Assembly (NCBI GenBank): GCA_963921825.1
Contig: OY997593.1
Location: 46,825,111 to 46,889,110 of the forward strand
Origin: Erodium maritimum
Taxonomy: Eukaryota; Streptophyta; Magnoliopsida; Geraniales; Geraniaceae
Direction: 5' to 3'
DNA: 64,000 nucleotides
This document shows positions 22,871 to 35,160 of this stretch, in pieces. A program made the translations under genes and the position numbers. Numbering within the stretch: the stretch's first letter is position 1; every line of letters starts with the position of its first letter. The notes below the pieces were generated by a model. That model was given only the letters and a program-made list of their open reading frames with translations. It did no database searches and was not told the DNA's origin.

Positions 22871-23290
22871 CCATTCCCAAGATTACGTTAAAGGTTTTCA
22901 TTCCGTAAGTATCCTTCCCGCGGATATACGCACAAGCTTAGTCGCTGCCGAACCTCACGGAACCTCGCAGTCTCTCTAAGACCTCGTTCCACTATCGTTG
23001 TCGTGCCTATCAACTCCGAACATACCCGATCCTCGGGGTGAGGACGATCCAGCATCATGGCTCTTGAGCCCTCTCTCGAACCTCCTGTATCGGTTCGCTT
23101 CTCCAACTCCGCAGGCACAACCGACCCTAGTCAACACCACCCCACACGAACCAGCGTGTCCAGACGCAGGGGTGGACTCAACGGCTCTAAACTCAGCCCC
23201 AACCTCTCAGCACAACTCGACGAACAAACGAGTGTGATATCCCGGCATCCAATTAAACTGACGCCCAAAGCGGAAAACGAACACCCACTC
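22871..23290 (-). pseudogene. Fused gag and protease scraps
   Basis: Reverse-strand pieces resemble gag (VERGLRETARFREVRQRLSL near 22930-23000) and a protease (about 23160-23250) whose catalytic DTG reads DAG. Pieces are out of order and deleted relative to the fuller element, so nothing functional is coded. Confidence 0.65.
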
Positions 23291-24790
23291 CATTAATCAC
23301 CCTGGTAAGGTCTAGTGCAACCCTCACACGGTCCTCTAGGCATTTAATTGTAACTTTCCGCAACCAAACCAATGTTCGCTACTCGTCCTTTGCGGGAAAA
23401 GTAGTAAAGGGGATGAGCGTTATGTTCACCTCCACGGACACCCGTTCGATTATGGCATACTAGTAAAGCACTAAAGACTTATTGATCTAACCAGGGCAAA
23501 CCACTACCTCAGAACCTGATGCCAAACGTCATACTGTTCATGCTAACAACACCTCAAGTACTCGCTCATGTAGGATAAACCTCGACACGGGAAACACGTC
23601 CTCAACTCAGTAATCACTATTGTTCACAACCTCAATCACCCAAATACCCGATCACGTAAGGAAACCTCAAGACGGGGATCACGCTCTCAACTGAGCACAC
23701 ACCATTTCTCACACTATTAATACTTCAATTATAATAATACATAAGCGAACCCTCAAATAAACCGCACAAACGCACACAAAGCCGCGTAACGACAAACCTA
23801 ACCGTACAACGAAACAACCCCAAAACAATTGAAACCGGCTTACTGGACCAGGCCGGCAACTGACCCGGGTCGTACCACCTTTCGGGCCGGCACCCAAGTC
23901 GTGTCGTGCCACCTACCGGGCCGGCACGCCGAATGGGTCGTGCCACCTACTGGGCCGGCACGCCAAATGGACCGTGCCCCATACCGGGCAAAAACAGAGG
24001 CTCCAACCACGTTTTCTATCGGGCCGGTCCAAGACCCGTCCCATAGCGGTGATGATTTCGCACCCAACACACCGTCACGTCGATCCTAGGACACTCGCAT
24101 CCTATCCTTCTCCTATCGACCCGCACGCTTGTGCGTCGCAGACATTTGACCACCAAACCAACGACACACTTAAAACAATTCAAGACCAAAACACAACTCA
24201 CCCAAAGTCAACCACAAGCCAACGCGGCCAAACAAAACCGAAAACCCGCCCACCGGGCCAACCAAAATCAAAATGTACCCACCGAACCAATCAACCCACA
24301 CACACACGCCCACAGGGCCAACCAAAGTCGTAACACGCCCACCGGGCCAACCAACTTAAACATACGCCCACAGGGCCAAACAAAATCAAACACCCCCACC
24401 GGACCAACACAAACAAGCACGCCCACCGGGTCAATCAATTAAAAAAACTTTCTCCTTTTCATTACAAAACCCCATTTCCTAACATCAGGTGGTTACAACC
24501 CGGTCCAGGCGTCCCCGAACTACATTGTACCCACTTGATGTCAACACCGTCACGCTCGACCACAGGGGCGCCCCTGAGTCGAGTCGCGACAGTTTAAAAA
24601 AATTTCATGCAGCAACAAACAATCAGCACACCAGCAATCAAACACTGCACATACGCACAAACACAAACAGGACTCAAACCACTACGGGTCTACACACGGG
24701 TTCCGACTTGCATACCCGACGCACGACGGGACTTAACTGACTCGACTCTCCCCACCTAATTGACGTACAGTCCGAGGTGTGAAACCTCGA
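23291..24790 (-). other. Leader of the deleted element with GGGCCAACCAA repeats
   Basis: Non-coding leader between primer site and gag scraps. Bases 23870-24000 hold GGGCCGGCA units, and 24230-24440 hold units of about 30-35 bases containing CGCCCAC-GGGCCAACCAA. A CTCGAGTCG-like block at about 24560 is shared with 18780 and 51000. No gene is seen. Confidence 0.6.
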
Positions 24791-24805
24791 GCTCTGATAC
24801 CAAGC
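24791..24805 (-). other. Primer-binding site
   Basis: On the reverse strand TTGGTATCAGAGC follows the LTR end, a full match to the complement of the initiator-Met tRNA 3' end. Confidence 0.88.
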
Positions 24806-27800
24806 TGTCACGCCCCAATTTCAGTAAAACCGAACTAGGGACGCGAACATTTAAAATAATAAAACCGTTTGAAACCTGTTTTGAATAAACACTTTAAAAT
24901 CTCCATTTAATTAATCAAAATAATATTTACAACTTAAAATATGTTCCAACACGTGGACAAAAGTACAAGGTATCCGTCACTAGACTCAAAAGACAACAAC
25001 CCGGACTCCGCTCCTAGCTCCACAAGCTTCGAGAGCTCACCTAGTCCGTCCTGTGATCAGTACCTGTAGGAAAAACAGCTAGGGGTGAGTGTTCGCTCAC
25101 CACCACAGATAACAGACTGACTACGGCATAATTAGCAGACAATGCCGGTAACACCCACAACAAACTCAACTCCGGGGATCACTGTCCCCAACTCAAGTAC
25201 TCCGATTGACAAACACCCACGTTGACCTTCCTCGAACGACTCAACACTCAAACACGTAAGTAGACCCGACACAACGATTGAAAACCTCTTCCCAAGACTC
25301 AAATGACCACCACGCAGCACCCAAGATCACAAAGGATCGCACACCAAACAAGATCACAAAGGATCGCACACCAAACAAGATCACAAAGGATCGCATACCA
25401 GCTGCTCAGTAACCCATCTCCCACTCATACGAATACGGATCAGGCTAGCCAAAGAATGCTTACAACCTGTGATACTCAAACTCGGATCAGGCCACCCAAA
25501 GAATGCTTGCAACCTGTTGATACTCAAAATCGGATCAGGCCAGCCAAAGAATGCTTGCAACCTGTGATACTCAAACTGTGTCAGGCCAGCCAAAGAATGC
25601 TTGCAACCTGTTGATACTCAAACTGTGTCAGGCCAGCCAAAGAATGCTTGCAACCCGTTGATACTCAAACTTGGTCAGGCCAGCCAACGAATGCTTGCAA
25701 CCTACCGGGATCCGCAATCACAATCACAATCACAATCACAAGCAAGTTCAACAACCAGTAACAACACAGGTTCAACACTCACAGGCACTCATGGCCACCA
25801 AGACACCAACAGTAAAACTCGGACTCAACAGCCCCACAGGCACTCACGGCCTCCCAAGACACACCAACAGTAACTCACGGGCTCAACAACCCCACAGGCC
25901 CTCACGGCCTCTCAAAACTACCAACAGTCACTCACGGGCTCAACAACCCCACAGGAACTCACGGCCTCCTAAGACATTCAAACAGTAACTCACGGGCTCA
26001 ACAACCCTACGGGCACTCACGGCCTCCCAAGACACACCGCCAAATAAAGACACGGGTTCAACAACCCCACGGGCACTCACGGCCTCCCAAAACCCCAAAG
26101 GTAAAGACACGGGTTCAACAACCCCACGGGCACTCATGGCCACCAAAGACATCAACGATAACGACATGGGTTCAACAACCCCACGGGCACTCATGGCCAC
26201 CAAAGACACCAAAGGTAAAGACACGGGTTCAACAACCCCACAGGCACTCATGGCCACCAAAGACATCAACGATAATACACGGGCTCTCAAGGCCACCCAA
26301 GACATCAACAATAATACACAAACAACCTCCGGCATAACCAATGCCTCCAACAGTCCTAATATCAACAGTTTCGCAAACAACCTCTGGGCATGGTCATATG
26401 CCTCCAGTAGTTCTAATATCGCTAAGTTCTCTGCTCCTACAACACTACTAAGTGTCACATGCTTTTCCAATAATTTTTACGATCCCGTATCATGCTTTTC
26501 TAATATTTAAATAAACCTACTCAACCCACGACACCCCGGTGTCACATGCAATTCTACTGTTAACTTTCCCCAGTCAGGGCCGAGATCCGGCTACTTTTCC
26601 CTACCTCGTGCGTGTTCTCCCAAAAGTCAACCAACGAGCTCCGGTGATGATCTCAGTCACTCACCCAGCTTTCCCTTGCCTCGGTCCGTGGCACGATCTA
26701 AAAGAACACAATTTAAAGGCACTTAACAACTCGCAGGAATAAACTGAAAATCATTAAACTCGATGCCCAAACTTAACCCCGACAATGTCGATCACTCCCA
26801 AACTTCCCAATTACTCGACATTGTCGATAAGGGACCCGTAAAGGCCCGATTTGCCCGACATGGCGAATCTGCCCAAGTTTTGTAAATGCCCTTCCGGGGC
26901 TCCAAAAATTCCCGTTTTCGTTTCTACGGTCTTAGAATAATTCAAGGGTCCCAATGTACTTGACATAATCGAATTCCGACTTCCGATTCAATCGATTACC
27001 GTTTCAAGTTTCTAAACCCGATAATTATAACTTTTCCAATTTAATTCCAAATTTCGATTCGGTTAAGGATAAATGGTCCGGGGAACGTTTTAAACTACCC
27101 GAGCACTAAAACCCGAGCACCCGAGCACCCGAGCACGTGGGCCCCACACGGCCACAATGGAAAAATTCCCTTTTTGCCCCAAAACGTTCCTAACGAACCC
27201 CAAACCTCAACCATTCATCTTTAAACCAATTCTAACCAAAACTCAACCATAATCAAACCGTTTAAACTCAAACCCCAAAATTTAAACGTATCAAAACGAA
27301 AATCGGTTAGGTGCTCACCGTAGGGAATGACGACGGGATGACGAATCTTCAATCGTTGAGTCGATCGGTCGGTCGGATCGTCGGAAAATCACCAAAATCT
27401 CCCCTTTTCTTTCCTTTTCTACCCTTCCCTTTCTCTCTCTTCTTTCTCTCTCCATTTCCTATTTTTTCGCTGAATTGCCGTGTATCACCTCCACATTTCC
27501 CTTTTAAATTGATTCAAACACTAAAACATAGCAAAAAGACCAAAATGCCCTTCCTTTTCCTTTTGTCTTTTCTTTAAAGTCAAGGGTAAAGTTGTCCTCC
27601 CCTTTTCCTTCAACCACATTCATGACATGTGTCATGTGGGTCCCACACCTTTTTGAAAAATATCTTCTAGATATTTTTCAGTCAGATTCGCGAAATTCGG
27701 CTGTTTCGGGCCCCGAACGGGCACTTTTTCCAAGAAATTACGAAACTTCACGGGCTACAAGGAAACGGCTCAACTAAGACCGCTGCGACGATGGCTAAGC

Positions 27801-28057
27801 TTTTTGGATCCAAAACGGTCCTCGAATGGACCAAAACGTCGCTCGGTTGACTTTTCCAACGAAAAGTCAACTTTTCCCAAATTGATCAGAAAGTTGCCCT
27901 GAGTCCCCCGGAACTCACTTTGGTCGATATCGGGGTCAACTTAAGTCCGGTATGACCCTCGGGGTCAAATTTAGGTTCAATTAAGTGACTGACCAAAAAA
28001 TTTAAATTTTCCTGTTTTCGCAAATTTGACTAGCGTTGACCGGGAGTGGTTATTACA
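24806..28057 (-). repeat. LTR of the deleted element
   Basis: TGTCACGCCCC to GGTTATTACA, 3.25 kb. It carries a minisatellite of 46-47 bp units (about six, 25434-25705) and a second array of GGGTTCAACAACCCCAC units (25780-26290). The hairpin pair is at 26781-26825 and 26848-26869, the second with one mismatch. Confidence 0.9.
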
Positions 28058-28420
28058 ATTTTACTTTTACTTCTACTCAGTTTTTTTGCCGGAATCCCAA
28101 TTGTGAGTCTATCATCCATGGCTGCTCCTTCTGGTTCAGGAATCCCAACCGCCAGTCAATCATCCATGGCTGCTCCTTCTGTTTCAGATCAGGTCGTTGC
28201 AGGGTTACGAAAACTGGAGCATTACGCGAGGCTGATGGCGTATAAGGATGTTGAAGAGAAAATTTTCAGCGTCCAGGCCGATGTCAACGAACAACTGGTG
28301 ACCCTGACTCACATCAACACCAACGAATGGTCGCAGGAAGAAAAGCGGAGACATGTAGCGCTCATCCGTCAGTTGAGTGCAATTCGTCGTGTACTGGAGC
28401 AGTTCTCCAGAGCAGAGTAG
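28046..28420 (+). CDS. Unidentified small protein, possibly a 3' exon
   Basis: I do not recognise this frame. It begins in the last bases of the LTR, so the real start is uncertain. A TCTACTCAG acceptor-like sequence at about 28072-28080, or the ATG at about 28119 (MAAPSGSG), could begin the true coding part. The last 75 residues look like a real helical protein: LRKLEHYARLMAYKDVEE, then EQLVTLTHINTNEWSQEEKR, then a basic Leu-rich helix LIRQLSAIRRVLEQF. The first part contains a direct repeat (SSMAAPS-SG-P). LTR insertion may have removed its 5' end. Confidence 0.35.
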   Translation: MVITILLLLLLSFFAGIPIVSLSSMAAPSGSGIPTASQSSMAAPSVSDQVVAGLRKLEHYARLMAYKDVEEKIFSVQADVNEQLVTLTHINTNEWSQEEKRRHVALIRQLSAIRRVLEQFSRAE

Positions 28421-29328
28421 GTCGTTTAGAGCCCGTTACATCGTTTCCTTTCTACTTATGCTTTCTTTATATTTGCTGTTTTTTGTTGGACTTATTGAAC
28501 TGAATGTTATAAATTTGCTTTTGTGTTTGGACACCTTGTTTTTTATATATAAATCTGCTTTCTTTAAATTTGTTGTTCTTGTGTGGACTTGTTGAATCAA
28601 ATTACTATATGTCAGCACTGTGCATGTTAAAAAATTAGTGGTGTGTATGCTAAACTGTTAGTAATATATGTGATCTAGTGTTTTGTTTGTGTTTTCACTA
28701 AAGAAGCAAATTACCATCTGTCAGCACTTTGCATGTTAAAAAATTAGTGGTGTGCATGCTAAACTGTTAGTAATATGCAAGCTAAAAATTCTAGTTGCAG
28801 AGAAACTGTTAGCAATTTATGCATGATCTTAAAAGGTCTTTATTTTATATGTTTATTAAATTTGGATTCATTATCTTGAATTCTTCAAACTTTTGATCCA
28901 AGCATGGCAACCATGTACATTTTTTATATTAAACTGAAGGAAACTGAATAAATATAACCTTCCAGTTGTCTGCACTCTGAACTTCTAGTGGTGTGCAGTA
29001 GAGCCTTTTAGTGGTCTGCACTCTACACTTTTAGTGGTGTGCAGTGCTCTACAGTATAAATTTGGTAGCACCCATGAACATGTTCATGAATATATTTGCA
29101 CAAGTCCACCAATCTATTAGTACTCCTGCACCAGTCCATCATCAATACTGCATTATGGTTCTTTAACACTTTGAAACTTCAAAACCATATATTACTAAAA
29201 ACACAATTGTTATAAGCAACAAGTCATTCAAAGTTCCATACCATACTAATATTTCCCAACTGTTCAAAAGTAAGACAGGTTTAACCCAAAATCATAAACA
29301 TATACTAATACTTGTTCAATCTTTCTCC
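28421..29328 (+). repeat. Spacer with dense scattered-motif copies
   Basis: No gene seen. Bases 28600-28810 and 28965-29060 contain runs of the TTAGTGGTGTGCATGCTAAAC-like motif, several in near-tandem arrangement. Bases about 28675-28925 repeat 21885-22140. Confidence 0.7.
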
Positions 29329-31239
29329 TTAATTTTCTAGACAGTTCCTTTTGTCATGGTCGTTTACCATCTTAAAACATCCATGGCACAGTCTTAGTGG
29401 CTTGCTCGCTGCTTGTACTGTTATTTCGAAATCTGACTGTTTTCTTCTGCTCTTTCGAGACCCCTTGTTGTTTGACTGCGGCGGATTCTGGACCGTCACC
29501 TCTATGGGCCTTTTAATCCCTGTCATTTTCTCCATCTTCTTCTGCTTTTGCATTTTTTTTCGCCCTGTAGTCTTCGTTGTTGCTGTGTATGGTTGTGTTC
29601 TTCAGTGTGTGGAACAGACTCTGCAGATTAGAAAAGGAAGGATCCGGGACTTCGATCAGCTCAGCAAATCGTTTCTTGATGTCCTCTATCAGTTTGTTCG
29701 TATCTTCAGGATCCATGTTTGCCCTTGCTTCTTGGTCTTGTCTGGCTGTCTCCTTACACCATCTCAGATTCACCATGCTGTCCGGGATTAGCTTCATCCT
29801 CGCATTTCTCATTGCTAGGAATATATGGATGCACAGCAAACCTTTTGCCTGGAATCTCTTGCATGAACAGTCAAAGTGGTTCGCCTCCATCATCCTCGCC
29901 ACAATGAATTCACTGTTGCTGTCGTCACTGATGAAGTACAACTTTATCATTCCTTCGTTGGTCTTCTTGTCATCCATTTTGTGGAGTTCGAGCTTGTCGG
30001 TCAGCATCATGTACTTTTACACCTTGAAGAAAATGGGCAATGTGTATAGGTTCCAAGCATGGCGATCCAGTTCTGAATTCAGCTTGTACTGTGGGTGACA
30101 CGTGGCAGACTTCATGGCCAAGTACCTTGTTTCCTCCCTTTGGTTTTTCACTACACCGTCGACTCTCCACATGAAATGGACCAGCGGGAGATACTTGTCT
30201 GTCAACTTCCTAAAGGTACTATTTTGGCTCTTAGAACGGGATGTTGTCCTCATCAGCCTCGCCATCGGCAAATTATGGAAGTAGGCGGGTATCCAGTCCT
30301 CCCTCATCTCAAACAGTTGTTGCAGCCAGCTGTTGTCCTCTAAATTGCACTTCTTGATTATCGCATACCACTTTTTCTCAAATTCATCTATCGTCATAGT
30401 CCTGGACCACACCACTTCCTTAATCTCTTGCTTAAAGTTAGTTTCAGACAGATTGCCAAGGGAAACCTGCCAAAACAATAATTAACATGCTAAATTATCA
30501 GCACAGTGCATTTGTAAACTACCAGCAGGATGATTATTAAATTATCAGTGGTGTGAATGGTGAACTATTTGCTACTCTGAGTGGCAAACAAGTAAAAATC
30601 CATCCAACCAGTTACTTTGTACCTTAACATTGCACCACTCTTAGTCCAAAATCAATCAGCACGATAATGAATTTGAACTTGTACTCACCTTTTTTGGAAT
30701 TTTCTCCATGATGTGCCACATGCAGAACCTGTGTTTTGTCTCTTTCATCACCTCGTTCACTGCAATCTTCATTGCAGGGTCCTGGTCAGTAATGATGCAT
30801 AGAGGCTCCTTCCCGTTCATCGCCTTGAGGAACGTTTGGAAAATCCAAACAAAGGATGGTACATCTTCTTTTGATATCAGGGCTACCGCGAAGGTCACTG
30901 ATTTGTTGTGGCTGTTTATTCCAGTGAATGGAGAGAATACCATGTCATACCTGCAAAATTAAAAAAAAATTATAAAAACCACAATTCTATATAAACCACC
31001 AGACGAACAATATCTCAACGTTACTTACTGGTTTGTGTGATAAGTTGAGTCAAAAGCTACACAGTCCCCATAGAGCTTGTAGTCCTTCAACATTTCAGCA
31101 TCAGCCCAAAAAACAGCGGTCAACCTATCGGAGCGGTCAGTTTTGAACTCAAAAAAGAATTCAGGGCGGGACTCCTTCTTCTCATGGAACCTGTCTAGTA
31201 CCATCTGGACATCTGTATCCATTACATAAGCACGTAGAT

Positions 31240-33049
31240 TGTCACACCCCAATTTCAGTAAACCGAACTCGGGACGCGAACATTTAAAACAAAAAACACT
31301 TGAAACCTGTTTGAATACATACTTTGAAATTTACCATTTAGTTATCTAAATAATAGTATTTACAATACAAAAACGTCCCAACAAGTGGACAAGGTACGGT
31401 ATCCGTCACTAGACTCAACAAATAAAGACCAGACTCCGCTCGTAGCTCCACAAGCTTCAAGAGCTAACCTAGTCCGTCCGGTGATCAGTACATGTAGGAA
31501 AAGCAGCTAGGGGTGAGCGTTCGCTCACCACCACAGATAACAGACTGACTATGGCATAATTAATAGATAAAGCCAGTAACACCAAACCAACCCAACACCG
31601 GGACTACAGTCCCCAACTCAAGTACTCAACTGACCCACAATCTGTTACTTTCCTCAACAGACTCAACACTTGATAAAGTAATGTAGACCCGACACAACTA
31701 TCGACGACCTCCTCCAAGGACACGACAGAAAGACTACAAAACGCCAAACAAGATCACAAAGGATCGCACACCAGCTGCTCAGTAACCAATCTCAATCAGG
31801 TCAAGGATCGACCTATCGCAATTCCTCGACACGAAGTCGGATCAGGCTATCGACCTATCGCAATTCATCGACACTAAGTCGGATCAGGCTGTCGACCTTT
31901 CGCAGTTCATCGACACTAAGTCGGATCAGGCTGTCGACCTATCACAGTTCATCGACACCAAGTCGGATCAGGCTGTCGACCTATTGTAGTTCATCGACAC
32001 TAAGTCGGATCAGGCTGTCGACCTATCGCAGTTCATCGACACTAAGTCGGATCAGGCTGTCGACCTATCGCAGTTCATCGACACTAAGTCGGATCAGGCT
32101 GTCGACCTTTCGAACTCACAACTTCAGGTAACCACAATCACAGGCAAGTTCAAACACACAGGCACTCAAGGCCACTCAAGACACCTCAACATTCAATACT
32201 CGGGTTCAACAACCCCACGGGCACTCACGACCACTCAAGACACACCAACGGTCAAGACTCGGGCTCAACAACCCCACGGGCACTCACGGCCACTCAAGAC
32301 ACACCAACGGTCAAGACTCGGGCTCAACAACCCCACGGCATTCACGGTCACCCCAAAACACCAACAGTAAAACACGGGCACTCACGGCCACTCAAGACAC
32401 ACCAACGGTCAAGACTCGGGCTCAACAACCCCACGGCACTCACGATCACCCCAAAACACCAACAGTAAAACACGGGCACTCACGACCACCCAAGACACCA
32501 GTTTAAATAACACGGGCTCTCATATCTTCAGAAAAATATTGTTGTTTCGTTGTGCATTTAGGTTTGTGGTTGGGTTCGAGATTCATCGATAACGTACGGT
32601 AGTAGTACAGTGCCTCGGTGTGAGAGTCTCACCACGGAGAGAGGTTAGGGTTGGTGCGCTGCGGCGCCATACGAACCATACGAACCAGGCGAGAGGTAGG
32701 AACGGAGAGTGGGAGGCGACGTGACCGGAGCTTGAGGGAGGGTCGTCGGAGAGGATGAAGATGGGAGAGAGAGAGAGGCGGGTGGGATCGGGAATCAGAG
32801 GAGAAGAGAAGTGAGGCTGCGAAAATTAGGGTTCAATCCCTAATTTTGACTTTTATACCCAAGCCCTCAATTGTCTTGGGCCTCTGATCGGGCCAGCCGG
32901 GATTGGGCCTCCGCACTGGGCCTGGTCCGAGCCTGAACCTCTTTCATTTTTTTTTTTGACTTTTCTTTTTGACCCACTTGTTTACAAAAGCTTACCTCCA
33001 AGTTTCTAATTTCAGTTTACTATTCTTTTAAAATGAAGTGGGTTTTACA
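31240..33049 (-). mobile_element. Solo LTR inside the FRS-like gene
   Basis: TGTCACACCCC to GGGTTTTACA, 1.8 kb, flanked by TAGAT at 31235-31239 and 33050-33054. No internal region is present, so two LTRs have recombined into one. Removing it and one TAGAT rejoins the FRS frame at a conserved stretch (RDL then RAYVMDTD). A TATA box on the reverse strand is at 32851-32857 with a telobox-like word beside it. Confidence 0.92.
31797..32115 (-). repeat. 42-bp minisatellite in the solo LTR
   Basis: About seven units of 42 bases built on CATCGACACTAAGTCGGATC and GGCTGTCGACCTATCGCAG. It lies in the same place within the LTR as different minisatellites in the other LTRs, before the GGTAACCACAATCACA word. 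Confidence 0.9.
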
Positions 33050-34228
33050 TAGATCCCTCTGGTAGTTCATGAAATCCCTCGTAGTTGCACCAACCTTTTC
33101 CGGACCTTCAAGCGTTTCGCTTAAAACTTTGTGACACGGAACCGGACCAACTGTAGCTTTCTGGCAATTCAGTAACCAGTTTTGCATCGCTGATGACACC
33201 CTCCTGTTGGATCTCATGTACTGCCTGTCGTTCATGACGAACAACTCATGGTTGTGCGCTTCAACAAACTCCTTTATGAAGTACACGTTCCCATTTTTCG
33301 TGGCTTTAAATTTAATAGCTATTTTCGCTTTGCAACCAGTTCTTGACAATAGCCGGTTTCTTACCTTTTCTTCAATTGGCTCGTCATCCTTAGGTTCCTT
33401 GCGCTCGTACTTATGCCCTTCTTTTGAGCAGAGCAAGTACTTGAGGGTCACGGTTTGATCTTTGTGCTTTTTTTCTGCCCCTCTCCGAACGCTGAAACCC
33501 GTCACTTTTGCATAACTCTCATAAAAGTTAATTGCAGCAGCTAGTGTCTTGAACTCCTTTTGTTCTTTCGGCTTCCTATCCTCGTGGAAATTTGGAATGT
33601 ATTCCTTTTTCCCATCCTCTGTTAGCTGGATGAATGAAGCAGGTACTGGGATTGCAGAATGTTCAGAATGTATGTTTTCACTTGAACTTGGTTGGTTTGG
33701 ATTTGCTTCTACTACAGCTTCCACAACAGGCACTCAGAACGCAGAATGTTCAGAATGTTGGCTTTCACTTGAACTTGGTTGATTTTGATTTTCTTCCAGT
33801 GCAGCTTCCACAACAGGTGCCTCTACATCATCCACTCTGATCGTATCATCAGTGTTTTCACTTGCAGGTGGACGATTGACATTTGTCACATCTGGTGGAC
33901 ACTCAATGTCTTCTACCGCCACTGTATTATCAGAGTTGGCAGGCTCATTTCTCTCCTCTGGAGCTACTACTGGATGAGGTATAGGTGGTATTGTGCATGT
34001 GTTCACTGGTAGAGGTGTGGGCACACGTGGTGTGGGTACACGCGGTGGTTTTTTTGCTGTTTGGCGTGTTATAAAAGGTGTTGTCGGTGTGGGCACACGC
34101 GGTGGTTTTTGAGCTGTTTGGCGTGTCACACGAGGTGTTGTCGGTGTGGGCACACGCGGTGGTTTTTCAATAGTTTGGCGTGTCACACGAGGTGTTGTTG
34201 GTGTGGTATTACTATTTGGTGTAGTCAT

Positions 34229-35160
34229 ATTTTTCCCCTCCGTGTAGAACTAAATTACAGCCAGTGTATTAGTAATTGGACACAGAACACCAGCAGTTGG
34301 CCACTCAAACTATCAGTGTTGTGCATGTTAAATGTGAATATGCAAATAACAACAACTGTGTATACTAGTTACCAAACAACACTCTGTATCAGTGGTTTGA
34401 ACACTAAATCTACTAGTGCTAATATCCTTTATGGATGGACAGAATCCACACTCTCTATTACTGATTGGACTCTCAATCTAACAGTGCTAAAATCCTTTAT
34501 CGATAGGATGCTACAAGCATCCCTGCGTGATGCTTGTAATATCTCGAAGGCTTCGAGATGCTCCATGGTTGTAACATCCCTATGTTGATGCTACAAGCAC
34601 TATCTCAAATCAAGTCCCAGTTTTTGTGCAACAATTAGGGTTTACATAACAAATTTATAATTCTAAATTCAGCAATCTCAGTTGTATAACACACACTTGT
34701 TCATACATTTCAACAAAATCAATCTATTCTTTTGAAAAGTAACAATGGAACAAATTTTTGACGGATATCTACTTTGGAATCTTACAATTTTTTGTGAAAA
34801 TTCGATAAATAACATAATTTAACAAATTTCAGAACTTACATGGTTTGTTTGGTCGAGCTTCGTGTTTTTTTGACCTTCAAAGACAGCTTTGTGTTCAATT
34901 GACGCTGATCTGTCTCTGGAATCGCGAATCGCAAACACAGCAGGTTGAAGAAGGAAGAAATATAAATTTGTCTGAGAAATTGCGAAGACAGAAGGTTGAA
35001 GAAGGAAAGGAATCGAAATTAGCTATTTTGAATGGCGCGAATTTAAATATATCGCCAAACGATATAATAAGCTTCATTTCTCGCGTGATTCCGCGTTCCG
35101 TTCAAATGAGCTGGCGCGCACTCTTTGGACGCGTGGCGCAATCTGGCTCTCCGTGCTGAC
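34229..35160 (-). promoter_or_regulatory. 5' UTR, leader intron and upstream region of the FRS-like gene
   Basis: A 5' UTR intron is likely from GTAAGTTCTG (donor at 34839) to ATTTAG (acceptor at 34250), 20 bases before the ATG. Bases 34260-34410 carry more copies of the scattered motif. Two inverted words around GATGCTACAAGCA lie at 34505-34605. Bases 34880-35150 contain duplicated words (GGTTGAAGAAGGAA at about 34943 and 34994). Confidence 0.4.

Larger units (their letters stand above)
22340..28057 (-). mobile_element. Internally deleted chromovirus with one LTR
   Basis: A relative of the 10023-21496 element on the same strand. From the right it has an LTR (24806-28057), a primer site, a leader with repeats, and short pieces of gag, protease, RNase H and the integrase N-terminus. 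It stops at about 22340 inside the integrase region. The rest of the integrase, the chromodomain and the left LTR are missing, and the junction falls in spacer DNA. Non-autonomous. Confidence 0.85.
29329..34228 (-). pseudogene. FAR1/FRS-like (MULE transposase-related) gene, disrupted
   Basis: Reverse-strand gene with a FAR1 DNA-binding domain (33150-33560: FYESYAKVTGFSVRRG, TGCKAKIAIKF, EAHNHEL), a MULE transposase core (30690-31250: FDSTYHTN and ITDQDPAM), a SWIM zinc finger (about 29830-29900: CSCKRFQAKGLLCIH) and a C-terminal zinc knuckle CHGCFKMVNDHDKRNC. Introns fit at 31028-30951 and 30688-30467. Members are either transcription factors of the FHY3/FAR1 type or MULE transposases; flanking motifs leave both open. 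The N-terminus (34228-33950) repeats a TTPRVTRQT-KPPRVP unit. Breaks are TGA at 33734-33736, a solo LTR at 31240-33049, TAA at 30017-30019 and a frameshift near 29520-29550. Confidence 0.85.

Noticed and set aside
31797..32115. CRISPR-like array
   Set aside because: The 42-bp units are contiguous with no unique spacers. It is a minisatellite in an LTR of a plant genome.
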